NCBI RefSeq assembly: GCF_004751985.1
Contig: NZ_CP038492.1
Coordinates: 310,001-374,000 of the forward strand
Origin: Rhodophyticola sp. CCM32
Lineage (GTDB): Bacteria > Pseudomonadota > Alphaproteobacteria > Rhodobacterales > Rhodobacteraceae
Length of the DNA stretch: 64,000 nucleotides
Direction of reading: 5' to 3'
The notes below the pieces were generated by a model, which saw only the letters and a list, made by a program, of their open reading frames with translations, was not told the origin of the DNA and ran no database searches. Position 1 is the first letter of the stretch. The number at the start of each line of letters is the position of its first letter. This document shows, piece by piece, positions 15,834 to 25,385 of the stretch. The position numbers were made by a program, and so were the translations under genes.

Positions 15834-17636
15834 ATGTCCGGGATCGAAGGGGAGGATGGCGAGATGGGCGGAAGCTTGGAGCGGTTGAATGCGAACCTTG
15901 CGAAAATGGAGGAATTAAGCAAGCGGATGGTGGCCGCGATCAGTGCCCATGACCCGGGCGATGCGGGGCTACAGGGACCGGGGAAAGACCTGTATATGAA
16001 GGCAGGCGCCGCCTATCTTGAAGAGATGATGACCAACCCTGCAAAGCTGATGGAACAGCAGGTGCAGTATTGGGGCCAGACCCTGACCCATTTCATGGAC
16101 GCACAGCAGGAACTGGTTCGCGGACATCTGGCCGCACCCGAGGATACCACGCCGGAAGATCGCCGGTTTTCCAACCCGATGTGGAAGACCCACCCGTATT
16201 TCAACTTCATCAAGCAGCAATATCTGATCTCCTCGGCCGCGATCGAGACAGCGGTTGAGGAGCTTGAAGGGCTGGATGCGAAAGACAAGCAGCGGGTCGC
16301 GTTTTTCTCCGGACAGATCATCGACCTGTTTTCGCCGACCAATTATCTGGCCACGAACCCCGATGCCCTGGAACGCGCGGTGGAAACCGACGGGCAAAGT
16401 TTGGTGCAGGGGCTGGAAAACCTTGTGCGCGATATCGAGACCAATCAGGGCGAGGTGCTGCCAACCCTGGCAGACCCGGACGCCTTCAAACTGGGTGAGA
16501 ATATCGGCACGGCCAAGGGGGCAGTGGTGTTTCGCAACCGGATGATGGAACTGATCCAATATGCCCCGACAACCGAGACGGTCCACAAGACGCCGCTGAT
16601 CATTTTTCCGCCCTGGATCAACAAATTCTACATCATGGACCTGAAAGAGCAGAACAGCCTGATCCGCTGGATCGTCGATCAGGGCTATACGCTGTTTGTG
16701 GTCAGCTGGAAGAACCCTGATACCTCTTACGCCGATGTGGCGATGGAAACCTATGTAGAAGAGGGTTATCTGGAGGCATTCCGCGTCGCCAGGGAGATTT
16801 GCGGTGAAAAGCAGGTCAATGTCATCGGCTATTGCATCGCGGGCACGACGCTGACCCTCACGCTGGCGCTGCTGAAGGCGCGGGGCGACAAATCGGTGAA
16901 ATCGGCAACGTTTTTCACCACGCTTACGGATTTCTCGAATCAAGGCGAATTCAGCGTGTTTCTGGATGATGATTTTGTCGATGCCATTCAGCGCCAGGTG
17001 GAGCAGGACGGCATTCTGGACAGCTATTACATGTCCAAGACCTTCAGCTTTCTGCGCGCCAATGATCTGGTCTATGGGCCCGCGGTGCGCAGCTATATGA
17101 TGGGCGAGGCGCCGCCGGCCTTTGACCTGCTGTACTGGAACGGCGACAGCACCAATCTGCCCGGCAGGATGGCGGTCGAATATCTGCGCGGGCTTTGCCA
17201 GGGCAATGCGCTGGCCGGGGAGGGGTTTGAGGTTCTGGGCACGCGCGCCCATATCTCGGATGTGACGGTGCCGGTTTGTGCGATTGCCTGCGAGACGGAT
17301 CATATCGCCGCCTGGAAAGACAGTTTCCGGGGCGTGGTGCAGATGGGATCAAAGAACAAGACGTTCATCCTGTCGGAATCGGGCCATATCGCGGGGATCG
17401 TGAACCCGCCTTCGAAAAAGAAATACGGCCATTACACCAACCCCGACGTGACCGGCGATGCCGGTGCCTGGAAAGAGGCGGCCCAGTATCATGAAGGGTC
17501 CTGGTGGCCCCTGTGGGAGGTCTGGCTGAAAAAGCGGTCGGGGGCGCAGGTCAAGGCCCGAACCCCGGGTGAGTCGGAGTATGAGGTGCTTGCACCTGCC
17601 CCCGGAACCTATGTTTTGGAACGCGCAGGTAGCTGA
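15834..17636 (+). CDS. phaC: Class I polyhydroxyalkanoate synthase
   Basis: 600 residues, usual for class I PhaC. It polymerises 3-hydroxyacyl-CoA into PHA at the granule surface. The alpha/beta hydrolase core holds the lipase-like box GYCIAG with catalytic Cys334; the conserved Asp lies in CETDHIAAW and the His in SGHIAGIVNPPS. It is first in the phaC-phaP-phaR series on the plus strand and divergent to phaZ. The ATG at 15834 is the first in frame; ATG 15864 is a less likely alternative. Confidence 0.97.
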   Translation: MSGIEGEDGEMGGSLERLNANLAKMEELSKRMVAAISAHDPGDAGLQGPGKDLYMKAGAAYLEEMMTNPAKLMEQQVQYWGQTLTHFMDAQQELVRGHLAAPEDTTPEDRRFSNPMWKTHPYFNFIKQQYLISSAAIETAVEELEGLDAKDKQRVAFFSGQIIDLFSPTNYLATNPDALERAVETDGQSLVQGLENLVRDIETNQGEVLPTLADPDAFKLGENIGTAKGAVVFRNRMMELIQYAPTTETVHKTPLIIFPPWINKFYIMDLKEQNSLIRWIVDQGYTLFVVSWKNPDTSYADVAMETYVEEGYLEAFRVAREICGEKQVNVIGYCIAGTTLTLTLALLKARGDKSVKSATFFTTLTDFSNQGEFSVFLDDDFVDAIQRQVEQDGILDSYYMSKTFSFLRANDLVYGPAVRSYMMGEAPPAFDLLYWNGDSTNLPGRMAVEYLRGLCQGNALAGEGFEVLGTRAHISDVTVPVCAIACETDHIAAWKDSFRGVVQMGSKNKTFILSESGHIAGIVNPPSKKKYGHYTNPDVTGDAGAWKEAAQYHEGSWWPLWEVWLKKRSGAQVKARTPGESEYEVLAPAPGTYVLERAGS

Positions 17637-17672
17637 TTTTATTTACGTAAAATCTGCGCCCCTCAATTTACG

Positions 17673-17721
17673 CTGCGTCGCAGAAAAAAGACTTGAAATG
17701 CTGCGACGCAGCACGTATATC
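17673..17721 (+). promoter_or_regulatory. phaP promoter with two PhaR operators
   Basis: Two 11-bp palindromes, CTGCGTCGCAG (17673-17683) and CTGCGACGCAG (17701-17711), fit CTGC-N3-GCAG, the type of site reported for PhaR of Paracoccus. They interleave with a good sigma-70-like promoter: TTGAAA (17693-17698), 17-bp spacer, TATATC (17716-17721). The second operator lies in the spacer, so bound PhaR would block polymerase. This fits derepression of phasin when PhaR is titrated by PHA. Confidence 0.8.
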
Positions 17722-17776
17722 CTGTGCACCCGCAGCAAAGCGCCCCGCCCCCGGGCATGACCAGGAGAAAAGACCA

Positions 17777-18220
17777 ATGACCAAGACCAATGATTTCACC
17801 AAATACATGAGCGAAATGATGGCCGCATATCCCGTAGATCTGAGCGCCATGAACGATGCGTTCAAAACCTCCGCCGCAATGGGCGAAAAAATGTCCAAAG
17901 TGGCTCTGGAAGCCGCTGAGAAATCCACCGAGATTTCCTCGAAATGGACCAAAGACACCATCACCAAAATGGGGGACGTCGCCTCCGTCAAGGATGAGCC
18001 AACCGATTACAGCAAATCGCTGACCGATTTCGCTTCGTCTCAGGCGGAAATGGCGGCTGAAACCATGGCTGCCTTCGCAGAGATCGCGAAAAAAGTGCAG
18101 ATGGAAACCGTTGAACTGATGATGGCTGCTGGCAAGGAAGCTTCGGAAGAAGCAACTGCCGCTGTGAAAAAAGCCACCTCCGAAGTGACCACAGCCGCCA
18201 AAAAAGCGACCGCGAAGTAA
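17777..18220 (+). CDS. phaP: Phasin
   Basis: 147-residue granule-coating protein. It is largely helical and rich in Ala, Lys and Glu, with a C-terminal Ala/Lys tail (ATAAVKKATSEVTTAAKK). The centre resembles the phasin_2 family. Start 17777 is supported by AGGAGAAAAG just upstream; an in-frame upstream ATG at 17693 falls in the promoter and is rejected. It controls granule size and number and is expressed from the PhaR-controlled promoter above. Confidence 0.93.
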   Translation: MTKTNDFTKYMSEMMAAYPVDLSAMNDAFKTSAAMGEKMSKVALEAAEKSTEISSKWTKDTITKMGDVASVKDEPTDYSKSLTDFASSQAEMAAETMAAFAEIAKKVQMETVELMMAAGKEASEEATAAVKKATSEVTTAAKKATAK

Positions 18221-18273
18221 GCGCATCAGCGCTGAAATGCTTCACCGGTGTCCTCCCCGCCGGTGTAACACGG

Positions 18274-18307
18274 AAAGGGTGGGTCCCATCGGGGCCCGCC
18301 CTTTTCT
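18274..18307 (+). terminator. Rho-independent terminator after phaP
   Basis: AAGGGTGGGTCCC pairs (with one G-U) with GGGGCCCGCCCTT across a short loop and is followed by TTTTCTTAT. It separates phaP from phaR, so phaR has its own promoter. Confidence 0.8.
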
Positions 18308-18362
18308 TATACAACAAATCCTGTGATTGCTTTTCTTCTGCAACTGCTTAGGCTGATTTATG

Positions 18363-18373
18363 CTGCAGTGCAG
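18363..18373. promoter_or_regulatory. PhaR operator upstream of phaR (autoregulation)
   Basis: CTGCAGTGCAG again fits CTGC-N3-GCAG. It lies 18 bases before the phaR ATG, next to the start region of a possible promoter (TTGCTT at 18327, TAGGCT at 18349, 16-bp spacer). Placement predicts self-repression of phaR. Confidence 0.7.
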
Positions 18374-18390
18374 GTAAAGGGAGCAGATCC

Positions 18391-18957
18391 ATGGCAAAAG
18401 ACGCGGAAACGACACTGCTGATCAAACGCTATGCAAGCCGGCGACTGTATAATACCGAAACGTCGGATTATGTGACGCTGGAAGATATCGCCGGGTTCAT
18501 CCGTGCCGGGCGCGAGGTGCAGATCGTCGATCTGAAATCCGGCGATGATCTGACCCGGCAGTATCTGCTTCAAATCATTGCCGAACACGAAAGCAAGGGC
18601 GAAAACGTCCTGCCCCTTGGCGTGCTGACCGATCTGGTCCGCAGCTACAAGACCCAGGCCCAAAGTGTCGTGCCCGATTTTCTGGCGATGTCCTTTGACA
18701 TGCTGAAAGACGGGCAGTCAAAAATCGTGGAGAATATGGCGGCCATCAACCCGATGACCAGCATGCCGGGCTTTGAAACGATGCGCGCGCAGCAGGAAGC
18801 CTTTTTCAAGGCGCTGACCGGCGGGCTTGGCAGCCAGTGGAGCGGGCCATCCCCCGATGATGTGGCGGGGGAAGAGGTTGAGGCCGCGCCGGAAGAAGAA
18901 TTGGACGAGATCAAGAAACAACTGGCGGAATTGCAGTCGAAACTCTCGAAAATGTAA
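18391..18957 (+). CDS. phaR: Polyhydroxyalkanoate synthesis repressor PhaR
   Basis: 188 residues. The N-terminal PHB/PHA accumulation regulator DNA-binding domain is at about 10-75 (IKRYASRRLYNTETSDYVTL, VQIVDLKSGDDLTRQYLLQI). A PHB_acc domain follows, then an acidic linker and a C-terminal Leu-rich coiled coil (DEIKKQLAELQSKLSK). It represses phaP and itself through CTGC-N3-GCAG sites and is released by binding nascent PHA. Confidence 0.96.
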   Translation: MAKDAETTLLIKRYASRRLYNTETSDYVTLEDIAGFIRAGREVQIVDLKSGDDLTRQYLLQIIAEHESKGENVLPLGVLTDLVRSYKTQAQSVVPDFLAMSFDMLKDGQSKIVENMAAINPMTSMPGFETMRAQQEAFFKALTGGLGSQWSGPSPDDVAGEEVEAAPEEELDEIKKQLAELQSKLSKM

Positions 18958-18960
18958 CGC

Positions 18961-19000
18961 ACCCGCCCTTCTTCTTGTCCCAAATACGCCCGCCGGAGGC
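18961..19000 (-). repeat. Recurrent border motif, copy 2 (inverted)
   Basis: Reverse complement of the 13661 motif (CGGCGGGCGTATTTGGGACA then AGAAGAAGGGCGGGT). It fills the gap between the convergent phaR and aminotransferase genes. Confidence 0.7.
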
Positions 19001-19010
19001 ATCGACCGGT

Positions 19011-20378
19011 TCAGGCAAGCCCGGCAAAGACCTGTTTCAGCGCCGCGTCCAGCTTATCGAACATTTCATCCATCTCTGCATCGCTCAGGATAAACGGCGG
19101 GCACAGCACCACCGACTGGCCAAGCGGGCGACAGATCAGCCCGTGATCGGTGCAGGTATTGGCGATCCGTTCCGAGATTGACAGATCCGCCTCAAACGGC
19201 TGTCGGCTGGCCCGGTCGCGCACCGCTTCCAGCGCCCACATATACCCGATCCCGCGCAGCTCTCCGATATTGGGATGTGTGGCGATTTCCGCCAGCCCCG
19301 CCTGCATGCGCGGCGCACCGGCACGCACCCTGTCCATCAGCCCGCCTTTCAGGATCAGGTCGATGGCTTTCAGCGCCACGGCGCAGCCAACCGGATGGCC
19401 CGAGGCGGTGAACCCGTGGGGGAATTCCCCGATCCCGTCGATGGCGACCTGCATCCGGTCGCTCAATTCCGGTCCAAGAAGAACGGCACCCATGGGGAAA
19501 TACCCGGCGGTGAGGTTTTTGGAACTGATCAGCGCGTCCGGGGTGAAACCATAGGTGGTTGCGCCCCATGTCTCACCCGTGCGCCCAAAGCCGCAGATCA
19601 CTTCATCAGAGATCAATGGGATGCCATGGCGTTTCAGGATTGGCTGGATGGTCTGAAAATAGCCCTCTGGCGGCGGAATAACCCCACCGGCGCCCATCAC
19701 CGGTTCGGCAAAGAACCCCGCGATCGTGTCAGCGCCTTCCGCCTGGATAACCGCCTCAAGCTCGGCACCGAGGCGTTGGGTAAAGGCCGCTTCGCTTTCG
19801 CCCTCCTGCCCCTCGCGCCAGTAATGCGGGCAGGTCAGATGGTGGAACCCGTCCAGCGGCAGGCCAAAAACCTCATTATAGGGTTTGCCCGTCATCGAGG
19901 CGGATACGATGGTCACACCATGATAGCCGTTTTTCCGGGTCAGGATTTTACGGGCCTGCGTGCGCCCTTCCGCACGGTTCAGGAACCACAGCATCTTGAC
20001 CATGGTGTCATTCGCCTCGGACCCGGAATTTGTGTAAAATACCTTTCCACGCGGGAACGGGGAAACGTTTATCAGCGTTTCTGACAATTCCACGGTCTGG
20101 TCCGACATCCGGCCAAAAAACGCGTGATACCCGGGGAACCGGTCATATTGCGCCTTTGCGGCCTCGGCCAGGTTTGGATGGTCGAAACCCGCAACCATAT
20201 TCCACAGGCCGGAATTGCTGTCGAGATAGCGTTTGCCATTGGTATCAAAGACATAAGGCCCTTCCCCATGGGTCAGAACGACCGTGCCACGCTCGGCCAC
20301 CGAGGGCAGATCGGTGAACCCATAGAGGGAATATCGCGCAGCCCGGCTTTCCCAGGAATTGGCGGGATGGTCGTGCAT
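19011..20378 (-). CDS. Class III (omega) aminotransferase
   Basis: 455-residue PLP enzyme of the class III family acting on amine substrates (putrescine, beta-alanine, taurine or related), with pyruvate the usual acceptor. Visible marks are YTNSGSEANDTMVKMLW (phosphate-binding loop), NGYHGVTIVSASMTG, LISDEVICGFGRTG, and the PLP Lys in SSKNLTAGYFPMG. It is convergent with phaR. The polyamine operon at 22001-30543 and a second class III enzyme at 42426 suggest amine catabolism, but the specific substrate cannot be told. Confidence 0.9.
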   Translation of the reverse strand: MHDHPANSWESRAARYSLYGFTDLPSVAERGTVVLTHGEGPYVFDTNGKRYLDSNSGLWNMVAGFDHPNLAEAAKAQYDRFPGYHAFFGRMSDQTVELSETLINVSPFPRGKVFYTNSGSEANDTMVKMLWFLNRAEGRTQARKILTRKNGYHGVTIVSASMTGKPYNEVFGLPLDGFHHLTCPHYWREGQEGESEAAFTQRLGAELEAVIQAEGADTIAGFFAEPVMGAGGVIPPPEGYFQTIQPILKRHGIPLISDEVICGFGRTGETWGATTYGFTPDALISSKNLTAGYFPMGAVLLGPELSDRMQVAIDGIGEFPHGFTASGHPVGCAVALKAIDLILKGGLMDRVRAGAPRMQAGLAEIATHPNIGELRGIGYMWALEAVRDRASRQPFEADLSISERIANTCTDHGLICRPLGQSVVLCPPFILSDAEMDEMFDKLDAALKQVFAGLA

Positions 20379-20489
20379 AGGGCACCTCGTGACGGCAGTT
20401 TCGCGATACGCTACGCCTGTGACCGGGGTGCTGCAATCGGGATTATCCCGGGGTGGGCCTGATCGGCTTATCCCGGACTGTTGGCGCGC

Positions 20490-21686
20490 TCAGGTGCCGT
20501 ATGCGCGCTCCTCTCCCATGGCATCCTCGGCGGCTGAAATCAGCGCATCGGCGATAAAATCAAGCTCCTCCCGTTTCAGGCGGGCGGGCAGGCGGACATC
20601 GCAGGCGCGCATCAGCATGGTCCGGGTTTGTGGCAGGTCAGGCGTATCACCGGGGATGAAATTCCAGTTCCAGAAGGCGCGTGCATTGTCTGTGGACAGG
20701 CCGAAAACCTGCACTTTGACACCCCGCGCCTCGGCGGCCCGGGCGAAGGCGCGGGCCGCATCATCGGTTTCAACCCCGACAAGATTGAATTGGATTGAAT
20801 CCGGCGCGCGCTGTTCCGGCGGCAGGGCATCGGGCACGTGCAGCCAGGGGGAACTGTTCAGGGCTGTGGCCACATAATCATGATTGGCCCGGCCATCACG
20901 AACCCGGCGGGCAATTTCGGCCAGTTGCGGGCGAATGACCGCCGCCGAGAGGTTCTGCATCCGCATATTGTACAGCGGCAAGCGGTTCTGCCAGCGGGCA
21001 AAGACCTCTTGCAGGACGGCATGTTTCTTCCAGTTATGTTCATAGGCGCCGGACATGATGACCGCGCGGGCCACCAGATCCGCATCATCGGTGATCAGAA
21101 TGCCGCCTTCCCCCGCATTGACCAGCTTGTAGGATTGAAAGCTGAAACATCCGACCCGCCCGATGGTGCCGATCTTGCGGTTGTTCCAGGTGGTGCCAAG
21201 GGAATGGGCGGCGTCTTCGATCACCGGAATGCCGGCGGCATCACACAGCGCCATGATCGCATCCATATCCGAGGTATGGCCGCGCATATGGCTGATGATC
21301 ACGGCATCCGCGCCGGGCAGTTTCGCGGCGAAATCTTCCATGTCGATGCGATAATTCCCGGCAACCTCAACCAGAACGGGCAGGCAATTGGCATGAACCA
21401 CGGCAGAGGGGACAGCGGCGAAGGTGAAGGCCGGGATCAGGACACGCGCGTCTTTTGGCAGGTCCAGGGCGCAGAGCGACAGGAACAGCGCGGCAGAGCA
21501 GGAGGAAACAGCCAGCGCGTATTTGCTGCCCATCAGCGCGGCAAATTCCTGTTCCAGCAGGGCCACCGGTGCGTTTTCGGGCGCGGTGTAGCGGAACAGG
21601 TCACCGGATTGCAGCAGCCGGTCAATCTCGGCACGCGCGGTATCGGGGATCGGTTCAGCGTCATAAACATTGGGGGCGAGGGCCAT
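20490..21686 (-). CDS. DegT/DnrJ/EryC1/StrS family aminotransferase
   Basis: 398-residue PLP enzyme of the sugar-aminotransferase family. Marks are ALAVSSCSAALFLSLCAL, VIEDAAHSLGTTWNNRKIG (cofactor Asp) and FSFQSYKLVNAGEGG with the Schiff-base Lys. Two adjacent ATGs exist (21689, 21686); AAGGTG is 2 and 5 bases upstream respectively, so 21686 is chosen. The upstream in-frame stretch to 21860 overlaps a repeat and is rejected. It stands alone, without other nucleotide-sugar genes, so its role is unclear. Confidence 0.9.
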   Translation of the reverse strand: MALAPNVYDAEPIPDTARAEIDRLLQSGDLFRYTAPENAPVALLEQEFAALMGSKYALAVSSCSAALFLSLCALDLPKDARVLIPAFTFAAVPSAVVHANCLPVLVEVAGNYRIDMEDFAAKLPGADAVIISHMRGHTSDMDAIMALCDAAGIPVIEDAAHSLGTTWNNRKIGTIGRVGCFSFQSYKLVNAGEGGILITDDADLVARAVIMSGAYEHNWKKHAVLQEVFARWQNRLPLYNMRMQNLSAAVIRPQLAEIARRVRDGRANHDYVATALNSSPWLHVPDALPPEQRAPDSIQFNLVGVETDDAARAFARAAEARGVKVQVFGLSTDNARAFWNWNFIPGDTPDLPQTRTMLMRACDVRLPARLKREELDFIADALISAAEDAMGEERAYGT

Positions 21687-21784
21687 CATTTCACCTTTTT
21701 GAAAACTTTCATTCCATAAATATTTACACCCTGATGCCCGGGCTGACCAGAAAAGCTTGTATGGATCTGTCATTTTTTGGCAGT

Positions 21785-21887
21785 TATAGTCTTTCGAGTT
21801 AACATTGAATCGCTTGTTCGCGGCCTCTTCTTTCGGTCGAACGCGAAAAGCGATGATCATGTCTCAATGAAAACCCGAAAGGCTTTA
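21785..21887. repeat. Family C palindromic element
   Basis: 103 bases from TA to TA with imperfect inverted ends (TATAGTCTTTCGAGTT and AACCCGAAAGGCTTTA). It is followed directly by the small hairpin TTTAGGGTC-CT-GACCCTAAA (21884-21903), then by family A copy 1. Related copies are at 38024 and inside both 213-bp family B elements. Confidence 0.6.
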
Positions 21888-21899
21888 GGGTCCTGACCC

Positions 21900-22003
21900 T
21901 AAAGCACCCTGCCTGAAACTTGAATCACAAATACCCTGCCACGCTTCGCGTTCCCGGGACATTTGTGATGCGCGATGTCTCAGGTTTAAGGCAGGGTACT
22001 CTA
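21900..22003 (+). repeat. Family A element, copy 1 (104 bp)
   Basis: TA-bounded palindromic element. Ends are CACCCTGCCTGAAACTTG and CAGGTTTAAGGCAGGGTA; an inner stem is CACAAATACCC with GGGACATTTGTG. Its right-hand CTA is, on the minus strand, the TAG stop codon of the FAD oxidase gene. Six copies of identical length occur in the window. Confidence 0.9.
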
Positions 22004-23289
22004 GATGCCGAATGTGTCACGCAATCTGTACCAGGCCATTGCCGAGGCAAGCAGCGGCGATCTAAGTGCGGCGCCACCGGGAAATCCTGCGGAGGGCAGG
22101 CGCGCCATCAGATCAAAACCCTCACTCTGGCCCCGGATCGCCTGCGCGATCATTTTGCCTGCAAGCGTGGCCATGGCAACGCCGTGGCCGGAATAGCCCG
22201 AGGCAGACCAGAGCCCCGGTTCAGGTTGCGCAAAACAGGGCATCCGGTTCATCGTGATCGCCAATGTGCCGCCCCAGGCATGGGTCAGGGGCACATCCGC
22301 CAGATGCGGAAAGGTCCGGGCCAGCGGTTTGCGCACCAATGCCGCAATATCACGGGGGAACCGGTAGCCATAGGTTTCGCCGCCGCCAAACAGCAGGCGA
22401 TTATCCGGGGTGGTCCGGTAGTAGTTGACGACGAAATTGCTGTCGGCGGCGCAGATACGCCTGTGCAGGGCGGCCCCTTCGGGCAGGGGGGCTGTTGCGA
22501 CAATGAAATTGTTGATCGGCATCACTCGGGCGGCAATGTGCCGGTTCAGACGCCCCAGATACCCGTTGCAGGCCAGCACAACCTGATCGGCGATCACCCG
22601 ACCGGTGGCAGTGGTGACCAGCCCGGGCAGGGCGCGATGGACCAGAGCGTTTTCATGGATCGTGACACCTGCGGCCTTTGCCATCCGGGCCAGACCGATC
22701 ACATAGGCCAGCGGGTTCAGATGGGCAGAGCCGTGATCAAGAATGCCGCCGGCATATGCCTCTGAATGGATGTAGCGGCGGATGCCATCGGCATCGAGTA
22801 TCTCGATATCCGTAGCGCCATACCGGTCGGCCAGAACCGCCGCATATTCGGCAAGCCTTGCCGCGCCTTTGGCTGTAACCTCGGCAGAGATCGCGCCGGG
22901 TTGCAGGTCGCAGTCGATGCCGCCCTCGGTGATCAGCGCGCGGACCAGGTGCACCGAGGCCGATGCGGTCTCCCAGAGTTTCCGGGCATCGTCAGGGCCC
23001 GCCATGCGTTCAAGCCTGATCTGGTCCAGCCGTTGACCGCCGAGAACCTGCCCGCCATTGCGCCCCGAGGCGCCGAACCCCACGCGATGGGCCTCCAGCA
23101 CCACCACCTTGCGGCCCGCGCGCGCAAGGTGGAGCGCAGCGGACAGGCCGGTATAGCCCGCGCCGATGACACAGATATCTGCCCGGCTCTCTCCGCGCAG
23201 GGTGGGGAAGGGGGCAGGGCCGGGGTGACATCCGCATACCAGCTGGGCGGGTAATGTCCTTGCTGATCATTGGTGAAAAGCAGATTCAT
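22001..23289 (-). pseudogene. FAD-dependent oxidase, gamma-glutamylputrescine-oxidase-like (apparent frameshift)
   Basis: DAO-fold flavoenzyme predicted to oxidise an amine or gamma-glutamylated amine. The N-terminus MNLLFTNDQQGHYPPSWYAD and the rest (FAD motif VIGAGYTGLSAALHLA, GFGASGRNGGQ, late SGYSGHGVAMATLAG) are in different frames. The break falls at a run of five G (23210-23214, plus strand). One more base would give LPPFPTLRGES and one continuous protein of about 429 residues. The gene lies 3 bases after the glutamine-synthetase-like gene. The TAG stop is supplied by repeat A copy 1. Likely a sequencing error or very recent lesion. Confidence 0.8.
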
Positions 23290-23292
23290 CTC

Positions 23293-24645
23293 TTAAACAT
23301 TCAGCAGCAGATGTTCCCGTTCCCATGGGGAGATGACTTGCAGGAATTCCTTGTATTCCAAAGATTTGACAGCGGCATAGACGCGGCAGAATTCCGGGTG
23401 CAGCACATCGGCCATGGCCGTGTTTGCGGTGAAAAGTTCCAGCGCTGCGTCAAGCCCATGGGGGACCGCATCCTCCGAGGCATAGGCGTCACCGATGCAT
23501 TCAGGCGCCGGGTCCTGCCCCTCGGTCAGGCCAAGATAGCCGCAGGCAAGGCTGGCTGCGATGCCAAGATAGGGGTTGCAATCCATCCCCGGCAGGCGGT
23601 TTTCAACACGCCGCGCATTTGCGTCAGAGATCGGGATGCGGATGCCCGTGGTGCGGTTGTCATGGCCCCATTCCAGATTGATCGGTGCCGCGAAATCGGG
23701 AACGTAGCGGCGATAGCTGTTCACATAGGGCGCCAGCAGGGCAATTGCCGAAGGCAGATGCCGTTGCATGCCGCTGATGAAATGGCCGAACGCGGCGGTT
23801 TCCGATCCGTCGGGGTCAGAGAAGATATTCCGGCCATCCACCCCCAGAACCGAATGGTGGATATGCATCGCGCTGCCCGGTTCACCCTCGATCGGTTTCG
23901 CCATGAAGGTGGCATAGCAGTTGTGGCGATGGGCGGCCTCCCGGATCAGGCGTTTGAAAAAGAAGATCTCATCGGCCAGTCTGACCGGATCGCCATGGCG
24001 CAGGTTCAGCTCGATCTGGCCGGCGCCGCCTTCCTGAAGGATACCGTCAATCTCCAGCCCCTGTGCCTCGGCAAAATCATAGATGTCGTCGATCACCGGG
24101 CCATATTCATCCACCGCCGACATGGAATAGGCCTGCCGCGCGGCCGCAGGCCGACCCGACCGGCCCATGGGCGGTTTGATCGACTGGCCCGGATCGGTAT
24201 TCGGGGCAACAAGGAAAAATTCCATTTCCGGGGCCACAATCGGCTGCCAGCCCCGGGCGTTATAAAGCGCTTCAACCCGTTTCAGCACGTTCCGGGGGGC
24301 GTAGGGCACGGGCCGACCTTGCTGGTCGTCGATATTGTGGATCACCTGAAGGGTCCAGTCGGCAGTCCAGGGGGCGGGCATGGCCGTGTCGAAATCGGGG
24401 GTCAGAACCATATCAGGCTCGGTATAGCCCTCTGGCGTGGCATCGGCCCAATCCCCTGTGATCGTCTGGAAAAAGATCGAATTGGGCAGGTAGAACCGGC
24501 TTTGCTTGGCGAATTTCGCGCCGGGCATGGCTTTGCCACGGGCGACACCGGCCAGATCCGACACAATGCATTCGACCTCGTCCAGCATGTGGCCATCAAG
24601 ATAGGTCCGGGCGGTTTCAGGCAGCTTTTCGATGAACTCACGCAT
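23293..24645 (-). CDS. Glutamine synthetase family protein (gamma-glutamylputrescine synthetase-like)
   Basis: 450 residues, intact. It has the GS beta-grasp and catalytic fold: metal-binding APEMEFFLV, EGGAGQIELNLRHGDPVRLA, the HIHHSVLG His, and NRTTGIRIPIS with VENRLPGMDCNPYL. Such PuuA-like enzymes ligate glutamate to putrescine or another amine at the expense of ATP. The setting with a class I amidotransferase, an FAD oxidase and a polar-substrate ABC importer supports amine catabolism. Its ATG overlaps the amidotransferase gene by 8 bases. Confidence 0.88.
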   Translation of the reverse strand: MREFIEKLPETARTYLDGHMLDEVECIVSDLAGVARGKAMPGAKFAKQSRFYLPNSIFFQTITGDWADATPEGYTEPDMVLTPDFDTAMPAPWTADWTLQVIHNIDDQQGRPVPYAPRNVLKRVEALYNARGWQPIVAPEMEFFLVAPNTDPGQSIKPPMGRSGRPAAARQAYSMSAVDEYGPVIDDIYDFAEAQGLEIDGILQEGGAGQIELNLRHGDPVRLADEIFFFKRLIREAAHRHNCYATFMAKPIEGEPGSAMHIHHSVLGVDGRNIFSDPDGSETAAFGHFISGMQRHLPSAIALLAPYVNSYRRYVPDFAAPINLEWGHDNRTTGIRIPISDANARRVENRLPGMDCNPYLGIAASLACGYLGLTEGQDPAPECIGDAYASEDAVPHGLDAALELFTANTAMADVLHPEFCRVYAAVKSLEYKEFLQVISPWEREHLLLNV

Positions 24646-25323
24646 CGGCGCGGGCTTGTTTGAGCACGGCCACCATCATCGCTGCCATATCGGCATTGTC
24701 GACAGGTTTGGACAGGTCGCGGCGGGCCTGATCCAGTTGTGCATCGGGAATGACACCCGCCCCGCGATGGGCGATCAGACCGCGCACATGGTCGATATCG
24801 AATTCCGGATGTGCCTGCACGGTCATGATCCTGTCGCCATACGTCACCATGGCATTGGCGCAGAAATCGGAATGGCCGATGACCTCGGCACCCTCCGGCA
24901 GGGTGGTGACCTGATCCTGATGCCAGGCATTCAGCATAATCTCGCGCCCGCCCATCTGATAGCTTTGCCGCCCGACGGACCAGCCGCCGGAGAATTTTTC
25001 AACTGTGCCGCCAAGGGCCTGGGCGATGATCTGATGCCCGAAACAGATGCCGATCAAGGGGGGCCTGCATCCCGGATGGCACGGATCAAATTTTCCAGCG
25101 GCGGGATGAAGGGATGATCTTCATATGCGCCGTGTTTGGAGCCGGTGATCAGCCAGGCATCCGCCGCTTCCGGCCCGGCGGGGAAGACCATATCGATCAC
25201 GGGAAAGGTACGGAAGGTAAAGCCCTGCCGGTCCAGAAGACGCATGAACAGTGCATCAAGATTGCCTCCCTTGGACTGAATTTCCTCAGGCAGGTGGCCG
25301 GTTTGCAGAATGCCGATGATCAT
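24638..25323 (-). pseudogene. Class I glutamine amidotransferase (apparent frameshift)
   Basis: The 5' frame (MIIGILQTGHLPEEIQSKGG) ends at IRDAGPP-stop. The 3' frame continues with the catalytic Cys elbow GICFGHQIIAQALGG and the His-Glu pair AHPEFD. The junction is a run of six G (plus strand 25058-25063). One added base restores DAGPPLIGICFGHQ and a normal enzyme of about 228 residues. PuuD-like hydrolases or GMP-synthase-like amidotransferases in such loci act on gamma-glutamylated intermediates. Same lesion type as its two neighbours. Confidence 0.8.
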
Positions 25324-25385
25324 GGGGGCTCGCTTGCTGTCTCTGCCGCAAAGCTATGTCTGTATCGGGGGCGCGACAAGAGGTG

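Noticed and set aside
15969..17303. 444-aa minus-strand frame inside phaC
   Set aside because: Antisense shadow; phaC has full motif support.
20490..21860. Longer start of the DegT-type gene at 21860
   Set aside because: The extension passes through repeat C and has no RBS; AAGGTG before 21686 fits better.
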